DNA of 64,000 nucleotides from Gulosibacter sediminis (GTDB lineage: Bacteria; Actinomycetota; Actinomycetes; Actinomycetales; Microbacteriaceae). Below the pieces are notes generated by a model, which worked only from the letters and a program-made list of their open reading frames with translations, ran no database searches and was not told where the DNA came from. Both the position numbers and the translations under genes were made by a program. The stretch spans positions 1,798,001 to 1,862,000 of the forward strand of contig NZ_CP097160.1 in NCBI RefSeq assembly GCF_023370115.1, given 5' to 3'. Shown in pieces: positions 1-8,324 of the stretch (positions are counted from its first letter, which is position 1; every line of letters begins with the position of its first letter).

Positions 1-2
1 CG

Positions 3-1157
3 CAGGTGCTGATCATCGGCGCGGGTTTGATGGGCTCGGCCGCGGCGCATCAGCTCGCCGTACGGGGCACCGAGGTGACGGTCGTCGAGCGCGACACCGC
101 CGCGAGCGAGCACGGCAGCTCGCACGGCTCGGCCCGCATCTTCCGCTACGCCTACCCCGACCCGTTCTACACGCGCCTCGTCGACCAGGCGCGTGGCCGC
201 TACGACGAGCTCGAACGCCTCGCGGGCCAGCAGCTCATCACCCCCGGCGGCGCCCTCGACTTCGGCACCCTGCGCGACCCGCGCCACCTCGCGGGCGTGC
301 TCGACGAGGTCGGCATCGACCACGAGTTGCTGCCCGCGTCGGCCGCGGCCGAGCGCTGGCCCGGCATCAACTTCGACACGGAGGTGCTCTGGCAGCCGGG
401 CGGCGGGGTCATCGACGCCGAGTCGACCGTGCGCGCGCAGCTGCGCCTCGCGACGGATGCGGGTGCCCGCCTCATCGAGCGCTGGGAGGCCGCGAGCATC
501 CGCCGCGACGGCACCAGCTACGTCGTCACCTCGACGACTGGCGCCACGATTCGCGCGGCGCAGGTCGTCATCGCCGCGGGCGCATGGCTCTCGAAGCTGC
601 TCGTCGAGACCGAGCTGCCGAGCGCCTTCATCGACCGACTCCCCCAGGCGGTCGTGACCCAGGAGAACGCCTACCACTTCCCATACCGTGACGCGGCCGA
701 TATCGGCGAGCCCAAGCCGGGGGCCCCGACGAGCTGGCCGACATTCATCCACAAGTCCGAGCGCATCCTTACCTACAGCCTGCCCGGCGGTCGCGACGCC
801 AATTTCCGCGGCCAGAAGCTCGCCGAGTTCCTCGGCGGCACGCCGATCACCGACGGCAGCACGCAGACCGGCGAGATCGACCCCGCAAACCGCGAGCGCA
901 TCATCGACTACGTGCGCGAGCAGGTGCCGGGCCTCGTGCCCGAGCCCTACGCCGAGACGACGTGCCTGTTCACGATGTTGCCCGAGGAGGACTTCCTCCT
1001 CGACGCGGCCGAGGGCCTCGTCATCGCCTCGCCCTGCTCGGGTCACGGCGCGAAGTTCGCGCCGCTCCTCGGCGAATTCATCGCCGAGCTCGTCTTCGGC
1101 GCGACCGCGCACCCGCGCTTCGCCGTGACCTCGCCGGCCTGGGCGGTGACCCGATGA
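3..1157 (+). CDS. FAD-dependent amine oxidase, sarcosine/N-methyltryptophan oxidase family (5' end cut by window)
   Basis: Monomeric sarcosine oxidase-like flavoenzyme, expected to oxidise a secondary amine or N-methyl amino acid to aldehyde, amine and H2O2. Visible are the dinucleotide-binding motif GAGLMGSAAAH at the very N-terminus, the family's SSHGSARIFR segment, a cysteine in TTCLFTMLPEEDF at the place where the family attaches FAD covalently, and the C-terminal SPCSGHGAKFAP block. A GTG at 6 could start translation, but the frame is open to the window edge and a first beta strand is needed before the GxGxxG, so the true start is probably just upstream. Its stop overlaps the next start (ATGA), indicating one operon with the amidohydrolase. 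The exact substrate cannot be told from sequence. Confidence 0.85.
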   Translation, partial: QVLIIGAGLMGSAAAHQLAVRGTEVTVVERDTAASEHGSSHGSARIFRYAYPDPFYTRLVDQARGRYDELERLAGQQLITPGGALDFGTLRDPRHLAGVLDEVGIDHELLPASAAAERWPGINFDTEVLWQPGGGVIDAESTVRAQLRLATDAGARLIERWEAASIRRDGTSYVVTSTTGATIRAAQVVIAAGAWLSKLLVETELPSAFIDRLPQAVVTQENAYHFPYRDAADIGEPKPGAPTSWPTFIHKSERILTYSLPGGRDANFRGQKLAEFLGGTPITDGSTQTGEIDPANRERIIDYVREQVPGLVPEPYAETTCLFTMLPEEDFLLDAAEGLVIASPCSGHGAKFAPLLGEFIAELVFGATAHPRFAVTSPAWAVTR

Positions 1158-2368
1158 GCACGCCCACCGCAGACCTCCTCGCCGAGCTCGCCGAGATCGG
1201 TCGCGACCCGGTTCGCGGCGGCTACACCCGCCCCGGCCTCGGCGAGGCCGAGCTCGAGCTGCGCAGCTGGTTCATCGAGCAGGCCACCCGCCGCGGCCTC
1301 GAGGTCGAACTCGACCGCAACGGCATCGTCTGGGCTTGGTGGCTCCCTGCGAGCGGCGACCGCGCCGGCGCCGTGATCACCGGCAGCCACCTCGACTCGG
1401 TGCCAGGCGGTGGCGCCTACGACGGCCCGCTCGGCGTCGTCAGCGCACTGCGCGCCTTCGACCTCCTTCGCGAGGCCAACGAGTATCCAGCCCGGCCGCT
1501 CGCACTCGTCGTTTTCCCCGAGGAGGAGGGCTCGCGCTTCGGCGTGCCCTGCCTCGGCAGCCGCCTCGTCTCGGGCGCACTGACACCCGAACGCGCGCGC
1601 AGCCTCGCGGATGCGGACGGCGTCACCTTCCCCGACGCGGCCCGTGCGGCTGGCATCGATCCCGACGCGATCGGCCCCGACCCGGAGCGCTTCGCCGACA
1701 TTCATGCCTTCGTCGAACTCCACGTCGAGCAGGGCCGCGGGCTCGAGGATCTCGGGCGGCCGGTCGCGGTCGGCCGCTCGATCCTCGCGCACGGCCGCTG
1801 GCACGTCGAGATCCGCGGCCGCGGCGACCACGCCGGCACGACCCGAATGCAGGACCGCCAGGACCCGGTCGTGGTGCTCGCCGACGCGATCCTCGCCGTG
1901 CGCGAGGCGGCCGAGCAGACGCCCGACGCACGGGGCACCGTCGGTCGCCTCCGCGCGATCCCCGGCGGCACGAACGTCATCGCCTCGCAGTCCGATCTCT
2001 GGTTCGACCTGCGCCACCGCGACGAGTCGGTCGTGCGTGAGCTGCTCGCGCAGATCACCGAGCGCATCCGCGCCGCAGCCGAGCGGGAAGGCTGCACCGT
2101 CGAGCTGCAGGAGGAATCGTTCAGCGGCGAGGTGCGTTTCGACGCCGGGCTCCGCGCGCAGCTCGAGGCGGCGCTGCCGGATGCCCCCGTGCTCGACACC
2201 GGCGCCGGGCACGACGCCGGCGTGCTCGCGAGCGTGATTCCCACCGGGATGCTCTACGTGCGAAACCCCTCGGGCACCTCGCACGCCCCCGACGAGGGCA
2301 CCTCCGACGAGGATGCCGAGGCCGGATCGATCGCCCTCGCAACCGCCCTGGAGGCCCTGATGCGCTAA
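1154..2368 (+). CDS. M20 family amidohydrolase (allantoate amidohydrolase / N-carbamoyl-amino-acid hydrolase type)
   Basis: 404-residue zinc hydrolase that cleaves a carbamoyl or ureido amide, releasing ammonia or an amino acid. The metal and catalytic motifs appear in order: GSHLDSVPGGGAYDG, EEEGSRFG, ELHVEQG, IPGGTNVIA in the dimerisation region, and a C-terminal TGAGHDAGVLA. The ATG at 1154 is chosen because it overlaps the upstream stop; the longer frame from 962 runs inside the oxidase gene. Followed by a strong terminator, then amt-glnK, which fits a nitrogen-scavenging role. Allantoate, N-carbamoyl amino acids and ureidoglycine are all possible substrates. Confidence 0.88.
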   Translation: MSTPTADLLAELAEIGRDPVRGGYTRPGLGEAELELRSWFIEQATRRGLEVELDRNGIVWAWWLPASGDRAGAVITGSHLDSVPGGGAYDGPLGVVSALRAFDLLREANEYPARPLALVVFPEEEGSRFGVPCLGSRLVSGALTPERARSLADADGVTFPDAARAAGIDPDAIGPDPERFADIHAFVELHVEQGRGLEDLGRPVAVGRSILAHGRWHVEIRGRGDHAGTTRMQDRQDPVVVLADAILAVREAAEQTPDARGTVGRLRAIPGGTNVIASQSDLWFDLRHRDESVVRELLAQITERIRAAAEREGCTVELQEESFSGEVRFDAGLRAQLEAALPDAPVLDTGAGHDAGVLASVIPTGMLYVRNPSGTSHAPDEGTSDEDAEAGSIALATALEALMR

Positions 2369-2384
2369 TCGCGCGGCACCACGA

Positions 2385-2444
2385 GCGCACCGAGATTCCC
2401 TTTCGCCTACTTGGCGGAAGGTGATCTCGGTGCGCTTTTGTTTT
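2385..2444 (+). terminator. Rho-independent terminator after amidohydrolase
   Basis: A perfect 12-bp stem, GCGCACCGAGAT at 2385-2396 pairing with ATCTCGGTGCGC at 2424-2435, contains an additional inner pairing and is followed by TTTTGTTTT. It separates the amidohydrolase operon from amt. Confidence 0.9.
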
Positions 2445-2476
2445 CCCTGGTCAGAGCGCATTTATCTCACCTCATC

Positions 2477-2492
2477 GTTATCATTTCGTTAC
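2477..2492. promoter_or_regulatory. Possible GlnR-type site upstream of amt
   Basis: GTTAT-n6-GTTAC (minus strand GTAAC-n6-ATAAC) lies 78 bp before the amt start in an AT-rich stretch. It resembles half of the actinobacterial GlnR consensus GTnAC-n6-GAAAC, and a GAAAC lies nearby on the minus strand, but the spacing is not canonical. A candidate only. Confidence 0.3.
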
Positions 2493-2569
2493 CGATTTGA
2501 TTTGGTTTCAACTTGATGTTGCACGCAAACTATCTTCAAGTATTCACGCAAAGCAAAGGCGGAATTGTC

Positions 2570-3850
2570 ATGGAGACAACGTCAGCGATCAACACCATGT
2601 GGGTCCTCGTGACCTGTGTGTTCATGGTGCTCATGGTGCCCGGGCTCGCCCTCTACTACGGCGGGATGTCCCGCACGAAGAACGTGCTCAACAGCATCAT
2701 GATCGTGCTCGGCGGCTTCGCCGTCGGTGCGGTGCTGTTCGTGGTGTTCGGCTACAGCTTGATCCTCGGCAACTCGGTCGGCGGCCTCGGCATCATCGGC
2801 GACGTCACCGAGGCCCTCGGCATCCAGTCGATTCTCTCGGGCACGCCCGACGAGGGTGTTGCCTCGGCCGTCGCGACCGCCGCGTTCCACCTCATGTTCG
2901 CCGGCCTCGCCACCGCGATCGTCGCCGGCGCGATCGAGGGCCGCATGAAGTTCGGCGCCTGGCTGCTCTTCGCGGGCCTCTGGGTCACCCTCGGCTACTT
3001 CCCCGTCGCGCACTGGGTGTTCTCGTTCAGCTCGGAGGACGGCAGCCACATCGGTGGCTGGATCGTCAACAACCTCGGCGTGCACGACTTCGCCGGCGGC
3101 ATTGCTGTGCACACAAACGCCGGCGCCGCCGCGCTTGCCCTCTCGATCGTGCTCGGCCGCCGCAAGGGCTTCCCGACCCCCGGCCGCCCGGGCAACGTGC
3201 CCTTCATCGTGCTCGGCGCGTGGCTGCTCGCCTTCGGCTGGATGGGCTTCAACGCCGGCTCGACCGGTGCGATGAACGAGTTCGCCGCCCTGGCAATCCT
3301 CAACTCGCTCGCCGCGCTCTGCGCCGGTCTGCTCGTCTGGCTCATCATCGAGCGCAGCCACCGCGGCGCCACCACGACGGCCGGCGCCGTGACCGGTCTG
3401 CTCGGCGGCCTCGTCGCGGTCACGCCGGGCGCCGACATTCTCTCGCCCGTTGGTGCGCTCATTGTCGGCGGCGTCGGCGCCGCGGTCGCCTACTGGGCGG
3501 TCGGCCTCAAGGCTCGCTTCGGCTACGACGACGCGCTCGACGCCGTTGGCGTGCACCTCGTGCCCGGCCTCGTGGGCAGCGCCCTGCTCGCCTTCCTCGC
3601 CGACCCGGCCGCCGGCGGCGGCGCGAACACCGAGTTCGTCGGCATCCTCTACGGCGGCAGCTGGTCGTTCCTAGGCTCTCAGCTCATCGGCATGGTCTCG
3701 GTCGCGATTTACACCTTCGTCATCTCGTACGTCATCGCGATCGTGCTCAAGCGCACCATCGGCCTGCGCGTGCCCGAGGCGACCGAGATCTCGGGCCTCG
3801 ACCAGCCCATCCACGCCGAAACCGCCTACGTCGGCACCGACGAGCGCTAA
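2570..3850 (+). CDS. amt: Ammonium transporter Amt
   Basis: 426-residue membrane channel for ammonium/ammonia uptake. About 11 hydrophobic segments are visible. Diagnostic pieces are LYYGGMSRTKN after the first helix, the first pore histidine region AFHLMFAGLATAIVAGAIEGR, AVHTNAGAAALALSIVLGRRKGF, and the second pore histidine in DDALDAVGVHLVPGLVGS. The ATG at 2570 is preferred over 2513 because AAAGGCGG sits 7 nt upstream and the preceding 19 codons are not Amt-like. glnK follows 38 nt downstream, the usual amt-glnK pair in which the PII protein plugs the channel when nitrogen is plentiful. Confidence 0.97.
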   Translation: METTSAINTMWVLVTCVFMVLMVPGLALYYGGMSRTKNVLNSIMIVLGGFAVGAVLFVVFGYSLILGNSVGGLGIIGDVTEALGIQSILSGTPDEGVASAVATAAFHLMFAGLATAIVAGAIEGRMKFGAWLLFAGLWVTLGYFPVAHWVFSFSSEDGSHIGGWIVNNLGVHDFAGGIAVHTNAGAAALALSIVLGRRKGFPTPGRPGNVPFIVLGAWLLAFGWMGFNAGSTGAMNEFAALAILNSLAALCAGLLVWLIIERSHRGATTTAGAVTGLLGGLVAVTPGADILSPVGALIVGGVGAAVAYWAVGLKARFGYDDALDAVGVHLVPGLVGSALLAFLADPAAGGGANTEFVGILYGGSWSFLGSQLIGMVSVAIYTFVISYVIAIVLKRTIGLRVPEATEISGLDQPIHAETAYVGTDER

Positions 3851-3888
3851 GCCGCCGCGCCCCACCGCTTCCAGCAAAGGACACTCCC

Positions 3889-4230
3889 GTGAAACTCATC
3901 ACCGCAATTCTGCAGCCGAGCGTGCTCGTGCCCGTCAAGCTCGCCCTCGCCGAACACGGCGTCAAGGGCATCACCGTCACCGATGCGCGCGGCCGCGGCA
4001 CGCAAGAGGGCAAGACCGAGTTCTTCCGCGGCCAGACCTACACCGTCGACTTCGTCGACAAGGTGCGCCTCGAGATCGTCGTCACCGATGAGACCGTCGA
4101 CGCCGTCGTCGAGGCCATCGCCGACGCCGCTCGCACCGGCGAGATCGGCGACGGCAAGATCTGGGTCACCGACGTGGTCTCGGTCGTACGCGTGCGCACC
4201 GGCCAGACCGGCGACGACGCCATCAACTAA
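3889..4230 (+). CDS. glnK: PII nitrogen regulatory protein GlnK
   Basis: 113-residue PII trimer subunit that senses ATP/ADP and 2-oxoglutarate and gates Amt. The full family fold is present: MKLITAILQP start, a T-loop with tyrosine 51 in RGQTYTVDF (the residue modified by nucleotidylation in homologues), the B-loop TGEIGDGKIWV, and the C-terminal RVRTGQTGDDAI. GTG start at 3889 with an AAAGGA ribosome site 8-9 nt upstream. Length equals the family norm. Confidence 0.96.
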   Translation: MKLITAILQPSVLVPVKLALAEHGVKGITVTDARGRGTQEGKTEFFRGQTYTVDFVDKVRLEIVVTDETVDAVVEAIADAARTGEIGDGKIWVTDVVSVVRVRTGQTGDDAIN

Positions 4231-4273
4231 CCGTCAGCATCCTTCACCCCGGCAATACTCAGGAGATTTCCCG

Positions 4274-5416
4274 ATGACCTCGTCCACCCGCATCGACATG
4301 CTCTACCTCAACGAACCCGACATGATCGCCGCCGGCGTCACCGACATCAACGCCTGCATCGACGTGATGGAGGAGGTGCTCGTGCTCGTCGCCAAGGGCG
4401 CGTACCGCATGGCGGGCAACACCGCGAACTCGCACGGGGCGATGATCACGTTCCCCGCGAGCTCACCCTTCCCCGAGATGCCGACCGACGCGGCCGACCG
4501 CCGCTTCATGGCGATGGATGCGTACCTCGGCGGCCGCTTCGACGTCGCCGGCGTGAAGTGGTACGGCTCGAACATCGACAACCGCGAGCAGGGCCTGCCG
4601 CGCTCGATCCACCTCATCGTGCTCAACGACCCGACGACGGGCGCGCCGTTCGCGATTATGTCGGGGAACCTCGAGAGCGCCTACCGCACCGCTGCCGTGC
4701 CGGGCGCCGCCGCGCGCAAGCTCGCCCCGGAGAATGCCGAGTCAATCGGACTCATCGGTCCCGGCGCGATGAACAAGTCGGCGCTCGACACCTTCGTCAA
4801 GGTGCGCCCGAGCCTCACCACCGTGCGCATCCAGGGCCGCCGCCGCGTCACCTCCGAGCGCTTCGCCGGCTTCGTGCGCGAGAACTTCCCCCAGTTCACG
4901 ACGATCGAGGTCGTCGACACTGCCGAGGAGGCCGTGCGCGAGTCGGACATCGTCAGCGTCGCGGTCACCGGCCTCGTCGGCTCGGAGAACTACCCGTACA
5001 TCAACGGCGACTGGATCAAGCCCGGCGCGTTCCTCAGCTTGCCGGCGAACCTGAAGATGGACAAGGACTACACGCTCAGCGGCAAGGCCCGCCTCGTGGC
5101 CGACGCGAAGGCGATCTACGAGGCGTGGGCTGAGGAGTATCCGGCTCCCTCACACGAAACCGCGTTCGGCATGATCGGGCTCTACTGGCAAGACCTGATC
5201 GAACTCGGCGAGCTCGACGAGGCCCGCGTCGTGAACATCGGTGACGTGCTCGAGGGCACCGCCGAGGGCCGCGAATTCCCCGAGCAGCCGGTGCTGTTTA
5301 GCGTCGGCGGCATGGGCGTCGAAGACGTCGCGTGGGGCAAGACGGTGTACGAGAACGCCCTCAAGCAGGGTCTCGGCACCAAGCTCAACCTGTGGGATGC
5401 GCCGCACCTCGCGTAG
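4274..5416 (+). CDS. Ornithine cyclodeaminase / mu-crystallin family protein
   Basis: 380-residue NAD(P)-dependent enzyme of the OCD/mu-crystallin superfamily, whose members deaminate or reduce imino/amino acids. Seen: lysine in VKWYGSNIDN, arginine in ESAYRTAAVPGAA (substrate carboxylate contact in the family), and the dinucleotide fold IGLIGPGAMNKSA. It has AGGAG 8 nt before the ATG and lies 43 nt behind glnK, so it is probably cotranscribed with amt-glnK and part of the nitrogen block. The GPGAMN loop differs from the usual GxGxQA, so an ornithine substrate should not be assumed; database relatives are annotated as amine-oxidase partner proteins. Confidence 0.8.
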   Translation: MTSSTRIDMLYLNEPDMIAAGVTDINACIDVMEEVLVLVAKGAYRMAGNTANSHGAMITFPASSPFPEMPTDAADRRFMAMDAYLGGRFDVAGVKWYGSNIDNREQGLPRSIHLIVLNDPTTGAPFAIMSGNLESAYRTAAVPGAAARKLAPENAESIGLIGPGAMNKSALDTFVKVRPSLTTVRIQGRRRVTSERFAGFVRENFPQFTTIEVVDTAEEAVRESDIVSVAVTGLVGSENYPYINGDWIKPGAFLSLPANLKMDKDYTLSGKARLVADAKAIYEAWAEEYPAPSHETAFGMIGLYWQDLIELGELDEARVVNIGDVLEGTAEGREFPEQPVLFSVGGMGVEDVAWGKTVYENALKQGLGTKLNLWDAPHLA

Positions 5417-5426
5417 CCCCACAGCC

Positions 5427-5477
5427 CCGCGCGACCACTGCCGCCGTCCCGACCGCACCTCGGGACGGCGGCATTGT
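5427..5477. repeat. 51-bp direct repeat, copy 1
   Basis: Identical over all 51 bp to 8274-8324. It contains the terminator of the preceding gene. Weaker ungapped similarity continues for about 43 bp beyond each copy (shared GTTGCCGAT and ATGA). Confidence 0.97.
5439..5477 (+). terminator. Terminator of the amt-glnK-OCD operon
   Basis: A 14-bp perfect stem, TGCCGCCGTCCCGA / TCGGGACGGCGGCA with a 7-nt loop, followed by a short TTGT. Placed 22 bp after the stop at 5416. The same hairpin recurs at 8286-8324. Confidence 0.8.
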
Positions 5478-5652
5478 GTGCAGCGCGAGTGTGGCCGGCC
5501 GTTGCCGATGATGACGACGTGAACCGGCCCAGCTGCTTTGCAGCCGCTGTGCGGGTTGCAGCTCTCTGGTGCGCGCCGCGCAGGAGGCCACCTCGAGCTC
5601 GTTTGGGGTCGACCATTCCGGGCGTGCGCCTCTCCCATGCGCCCTTCAGAAA

Positions 5653-5668
5653 ACTGAGTACGCTCAGT
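5653..5668. promoter_or_regulatory. TetR-type operator overlapping a -10 box
   Basis: Perfect palindrome ACTGAG-TACG-CTCAGT immediately before the TetR gene. TACGCT at 5659-5664, inside it, is a plausible -10 box with the GTG start 7 nt further on. This arrangement suggests autorepression, and control of the oleate hydratase gene if the two are cotranscribed. Confidence 0.6.
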
Positions 5669-5671
5669 CTT

Positions 5672-6205
5672 GTGAGCTTCACGCCGCAGCTGTCAGGACA
5701 CGGACATCGTGCAGGCGGAGGGGAAATCGAGTCCCGTCGTGAGCAGAACATGCGCCTCAAGCGAGAGCAGATCTTTCGCGTCGCGTCTGACCTTCTGCGT
5801 GCGCGGGGGTTCTCGGGGGTGACAACGCAGGAGGTGTCGGCAGCGGCTGGGGTCGGGGCCGGCATCCTATTCCGCTCCGCGGCGACCGGGAGCGAGTTGA
5901 TGCTCATGGTCTACAACGAGGCACTCCGGTCGTCGAGAGCTGAAGGCGCCGCGCGGGCGGCATCCACGGTGGATCCTGCCGCCGCCATCTTCGACCGCTT
6001 GTGCCCGCTCGTCGCCGCTGCCACACGGGTGCCGGCGACTAGTGCTGCCTATCAGCGGGCGTTACCCTTCGGCCCACACGACGCCAAGTTCCGGGCAGAA
6101 GGCATGGAGTTGATCTTCGCGCTCGAAGCGTCGCTGTCTGACACCCTGCGCCGCGCTGCACCACACCCCGGCGACAGAGAGGAGGCCCAGACACTCGCAG
6201 CCTGA
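5672..6205 (+). CDS. TetR family transcriptional regulator, possibly C-terminally shortened
   Basis: 177 residues. The DNA-binding domain is clear: REQIFRVASDLLRARGFSGVTTQEVSAAAGVGAGILFR. The GTG at 5672 is chosen because it keeps the basic SRREQNMRLK segment in frame and lies 7 nt after a TACGCT -10 box inside the operator; ATG 5750 is the alternative. Relatives are usually near 200 residues, and here the frame stops at REEAQTLAA. The normally aromatic residue after LFR is serine and the usual Lys-Ser before the next helix is Gly-Ser, so binding may be weakened. It lies 118 bp before the oleate hydratase gene, its likely target. Confidence 0.72.
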   Translation: MSFTPQLSGHGHRAGGGEIESRREQNMRLKREQIFRVASDLLRARGFSGVTTQEVSAAAGVGAGILFRSAATGSELMLMVYNEALRSSRAEGAARAASTVDPAAAIFDRLCPLVAAATRVPATSAAYQRALPFGPHDAKFRAEGMELIFALEASLSDTLRRAAPHPGDREEAQTLAA

Positions 6206-6323
6206 CTGACGAGCGGATACCTCGACCACGGCAAGCTCGGTGTCGCCACCGACATGCGCTTGCACACCTACAACTCACCCCAGTCCAGCAGCCAAACATT
6301 TCACGAGAGGACGTGCACAACAG

Positions 6324-8129
6324 ATGTATTACAGCAGCGGAAATTACGAAGCCTTCGCTCGCCCCCGCAAGCCCGAGGGTGTCGAGAACAAGACCGCGTG
6401 GTTCGTCGGCGCAGGGCTCACCTCGATGGCATCGGCGGTGTTCATGATCCGAGACGGGCAACTCCCCGGAGAGAAGATCACCATCCTCGAGCGCCTCGAC
6501 CTGCCCGGCGGCGCGCTGGACGGTATCAAGAAGCCAGAGAAAGGCTTCGTCATCCGCGGCGGACGCGAGATGGAGGACCACATGGAGTGCCTGTGGGATC
6601 TGTTCCGCACCATCCCGTCGCTCGAGGTCGACGGCTCCGTCCTCGACGAGTTCTACTGGCTCAACAAGGACGACCCGAACTACTCACTCAACCGGGTTAC
6701 TCACCGGCAGGGCGAGGAGTTCGCCACCAACAACGAGTTTGGCCTGAGCGAGCAAGCTCAGAAGGAGATGGTCAAGGTCTTCCTCGCCTCGCGTGAGGAG
6801 ATGGAAGGGAAGCGCATTGACGAGGTCTTCGGTGAAGATTTCCTGAGCAGCAACTTCTGGCTCTACTGGCGGACCATGTTCGCGTTCGAGAACTGGCACT
6901 CCGCCCTCGAGTTGAAGCTCTACCTGCACCGCTTCGTGCACCACATCGGCGGACTCCCCGACCTTTCGGCGCTGAAGTTCACGAAGTACAACCAGTACGA
7001 ATCGCTCGTGCTCCCCATGTATCGGTGGCTCGTGGATCAAGGTGTGCGGTTCCAGTTCTCCACTGAAGTCACTGACATCGACTTCTCTTTCGACGGCGAC
7101 CGCAAGCAGGCCACCCGGATCCACTGGACGAATGACGGCGTGCCTGGCGGCGTCGACCTCGGCCCCGACGACCTGGTGCTCGCCACGATCGGTTCGCTCA
7201 CAGAGAACTCCAACGACGGAACGCACCACTCTGCCGCCCGGCTCGACGAAGGTCCCGCGCCGGCGTGGGACCTGTGGCGACGCATCGCGGCCAAGCACCC
7301 CTCGTTCGGCCGGCCCGAGGTGTTCGCCAGCGACATCCCGAAGACCAAATGGGAGTCAGCGACCGTCACCACCATCGGGCCTGAGATCCCGAGGTATATC
7401 GAGAAGATCGCCAAGCGCGACCCGTTCTCGGGCAACGTCGTCACCGGTGGCATCGTTACCGCGAAAGACTCGTCCTGGTTGCTCAGCTGGACAGTCAACC
7501 GCCAACCCCACTTCAAAGCGCAAGCACCCGATGAGATCGTCGTCTGGATCTACGGCCTGTTCGTGGACGTGCCCGGCGACTTCACCGGCAAGACAATGCA
7601 GGACTCGACGGGCGAAGAGATCACCCAAGAATGGCTCTATCACCTCGGCGTACCCGTCGAGGAAATCCCGGATCTCGCAGCAAACGGGGCGAAGACCGTG
7701 CCCGTCATGATGCCCTATGTCACCTCATTCTTCATGCCACGCACCAGCGGTGACCGCCCTGATGTGGTGCCTGAGGGCGCAGTGAACTTCGCGTTCATCG
7801 GCCAGTTCGCCGAAACCACGCGCGACACGATCTTCACCACCGAGTACTCGGTGCGTACTGGGATGGAGGCCGCATACCAGCTGCTGGGCATTGATCGCGG
7901 CGTGCCGGAGGTGTTCAATTCAACCTACGATCTCAGGTTCCTGCTCAAGGCCACCTCGCGCCTCCGCGACGGCGAGGAAGTGGAGCTGCCCGGCCCGAAA
8001 TTCGTCGGCAACCGCATCATCAAACACCTCGACCACACTCAGATCGGACAACTCCTCACCGACTTCGGGCTCGTCCCAGAACTCGACGGCACGACGTCAC
8101 GACCCCGTACCGACGACGCCATCTCCTGA
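6324..8129 (+). CDS. ohyA: Oleate hydratase (myosin-cross-reactive antigen family)
   Basis: 601-residue FAD-dependent fatty acid double-bond hydratase; relatives convert oleic acid to 10-hydroxystearic acid, which detoxifies unsaturated fatty acids. Near full identity of motif order with the family: MYYSSGNYEAFARPRKP start, Rossmann motif FVGAGLTSMASAVFMIRDG, ERLDLPGGALDG, the RGGREMEDHMECLWDLF block carrying the catalytic acidic residue, and C-terminal FIGQFAETTRDTIFTTEYSVRTGMEAAYQLL. ATG 6324 follows GAGAGGA; the track of open frame from 6240 adds an unrelated 28 residues. Carried with a TetR gene between two 51-bp repeats, so probably acquired. Confidence 0.95.
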   Translation: MYYSSGNYEAFARPRKPEGVENKTAWFVGAGLTSMASAVFMIRDGQLPGEKITILERLDLPGGALDGIKKPEKGFVIRGGREMEDHMECLWDLFRTIPSLEVDGSVLDEFYWLNKDDPNYSLNRVTHRQGEEFATNNEFGLSEQAQKEMVKVFLASREEMEGKRIDEVFGEDFLSSNFWLYWRTMFAFENWHSALELKLYLHRFVHHIGGLPDLSALKFTKYNQYESLVLPMYRWLVDQGVRFQFSTEVTDIDFSFDGDRKQATRIHWTNDGVPGGVDLGPDDLVLATIGSLTENSNDGTHHSAARLDEGPAPAWDLWRRIAAKHPSFGRPEVFASDIPKTKWESATVTTIGPEIPRYIEKIAKRDPFSGNVVTGGIVTAKDSSWLLSWTVNRQPHFKAQAPDEIVVWIYGLFVDVPGDFTGKTMQDSTGEEITQEWLYHLGVPVEEIPDLAANGAKTVPVMMPYVTSFFMPRTSGDRPDVVPEGAVNFAFIGQFAETTRDTIFTTEYSVRTGMEAAYQLLGIDRGVPEVFNSTYDLRFLLKATSRLRDGEEVELPGPKFVGNRIIKHLDHTQIGQLLTDFGLVPELDGTTSRPRTDDAIS

Positions 8130-8153
8130 CTAGGAAGCACGGACTCATACCAC

Positions 8154-8204
8154 CCAGCGAGCATCACCCCGTGCCGATCCCTGACACGAGGCGATGCTCG
8201 CTGG
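8154..8204. terminator. Long stem-loop after oleate hydratase
   Basis: Perfect 12-bp stem CCAGCGAGCATC (8154-8165) / GATGCTCGCTGG (8193-8204), with a 27-nt loop. No U-tract. It sits between the ends of ohyA and of the convergent gene remnant and could end both. Confidence 0.6.
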
Positions 8205-8273
8205 TCAGTCCCCGATTGTGCCGACATTGAAGCCGTCCTGGATCGCGTCCAGCTCCTCGCGGTCGACGATGTA
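8205..8273 (-). pseudogene. Remnant: last 22 codons of an unidentified convergent gene
   Basis: On the minus strand an uninterrupted frame reads YIVDREELDAIQDGFNVGTI plus GD and a TGA stop directly beside the stem-loop, and it is cut at its upstream side exactly where the 51-bp repeat copy 2 begins (8274). It looks like the 3' end of a gene imported with ohyA and truncated at the junction. I do not recognise the family. Confidence 0.45.
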
Positions 8274-8324
8274 CCGCGCGACCACTGCCGCCGTCCCGAC
8301 CGCACCTCGGGACGGCGGCATTGT
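8274..8324. repeat. 51-bp direct repeat, copy 2
   Basis: Second identical copy of the OCD terminator segment (copy 1 at 5427-5477), here with no OCD gene in front. Its last four bases start the -35 box of the ABC-F promoter. Confidence 0.97.

Noticed and set aside
1043-2461. A 472-codon minus-strand frame opposite the amidohydrolase
   Set aside because: Mirror frame of a well-supported gene in high-GC DNA; no ribosome site or motif.
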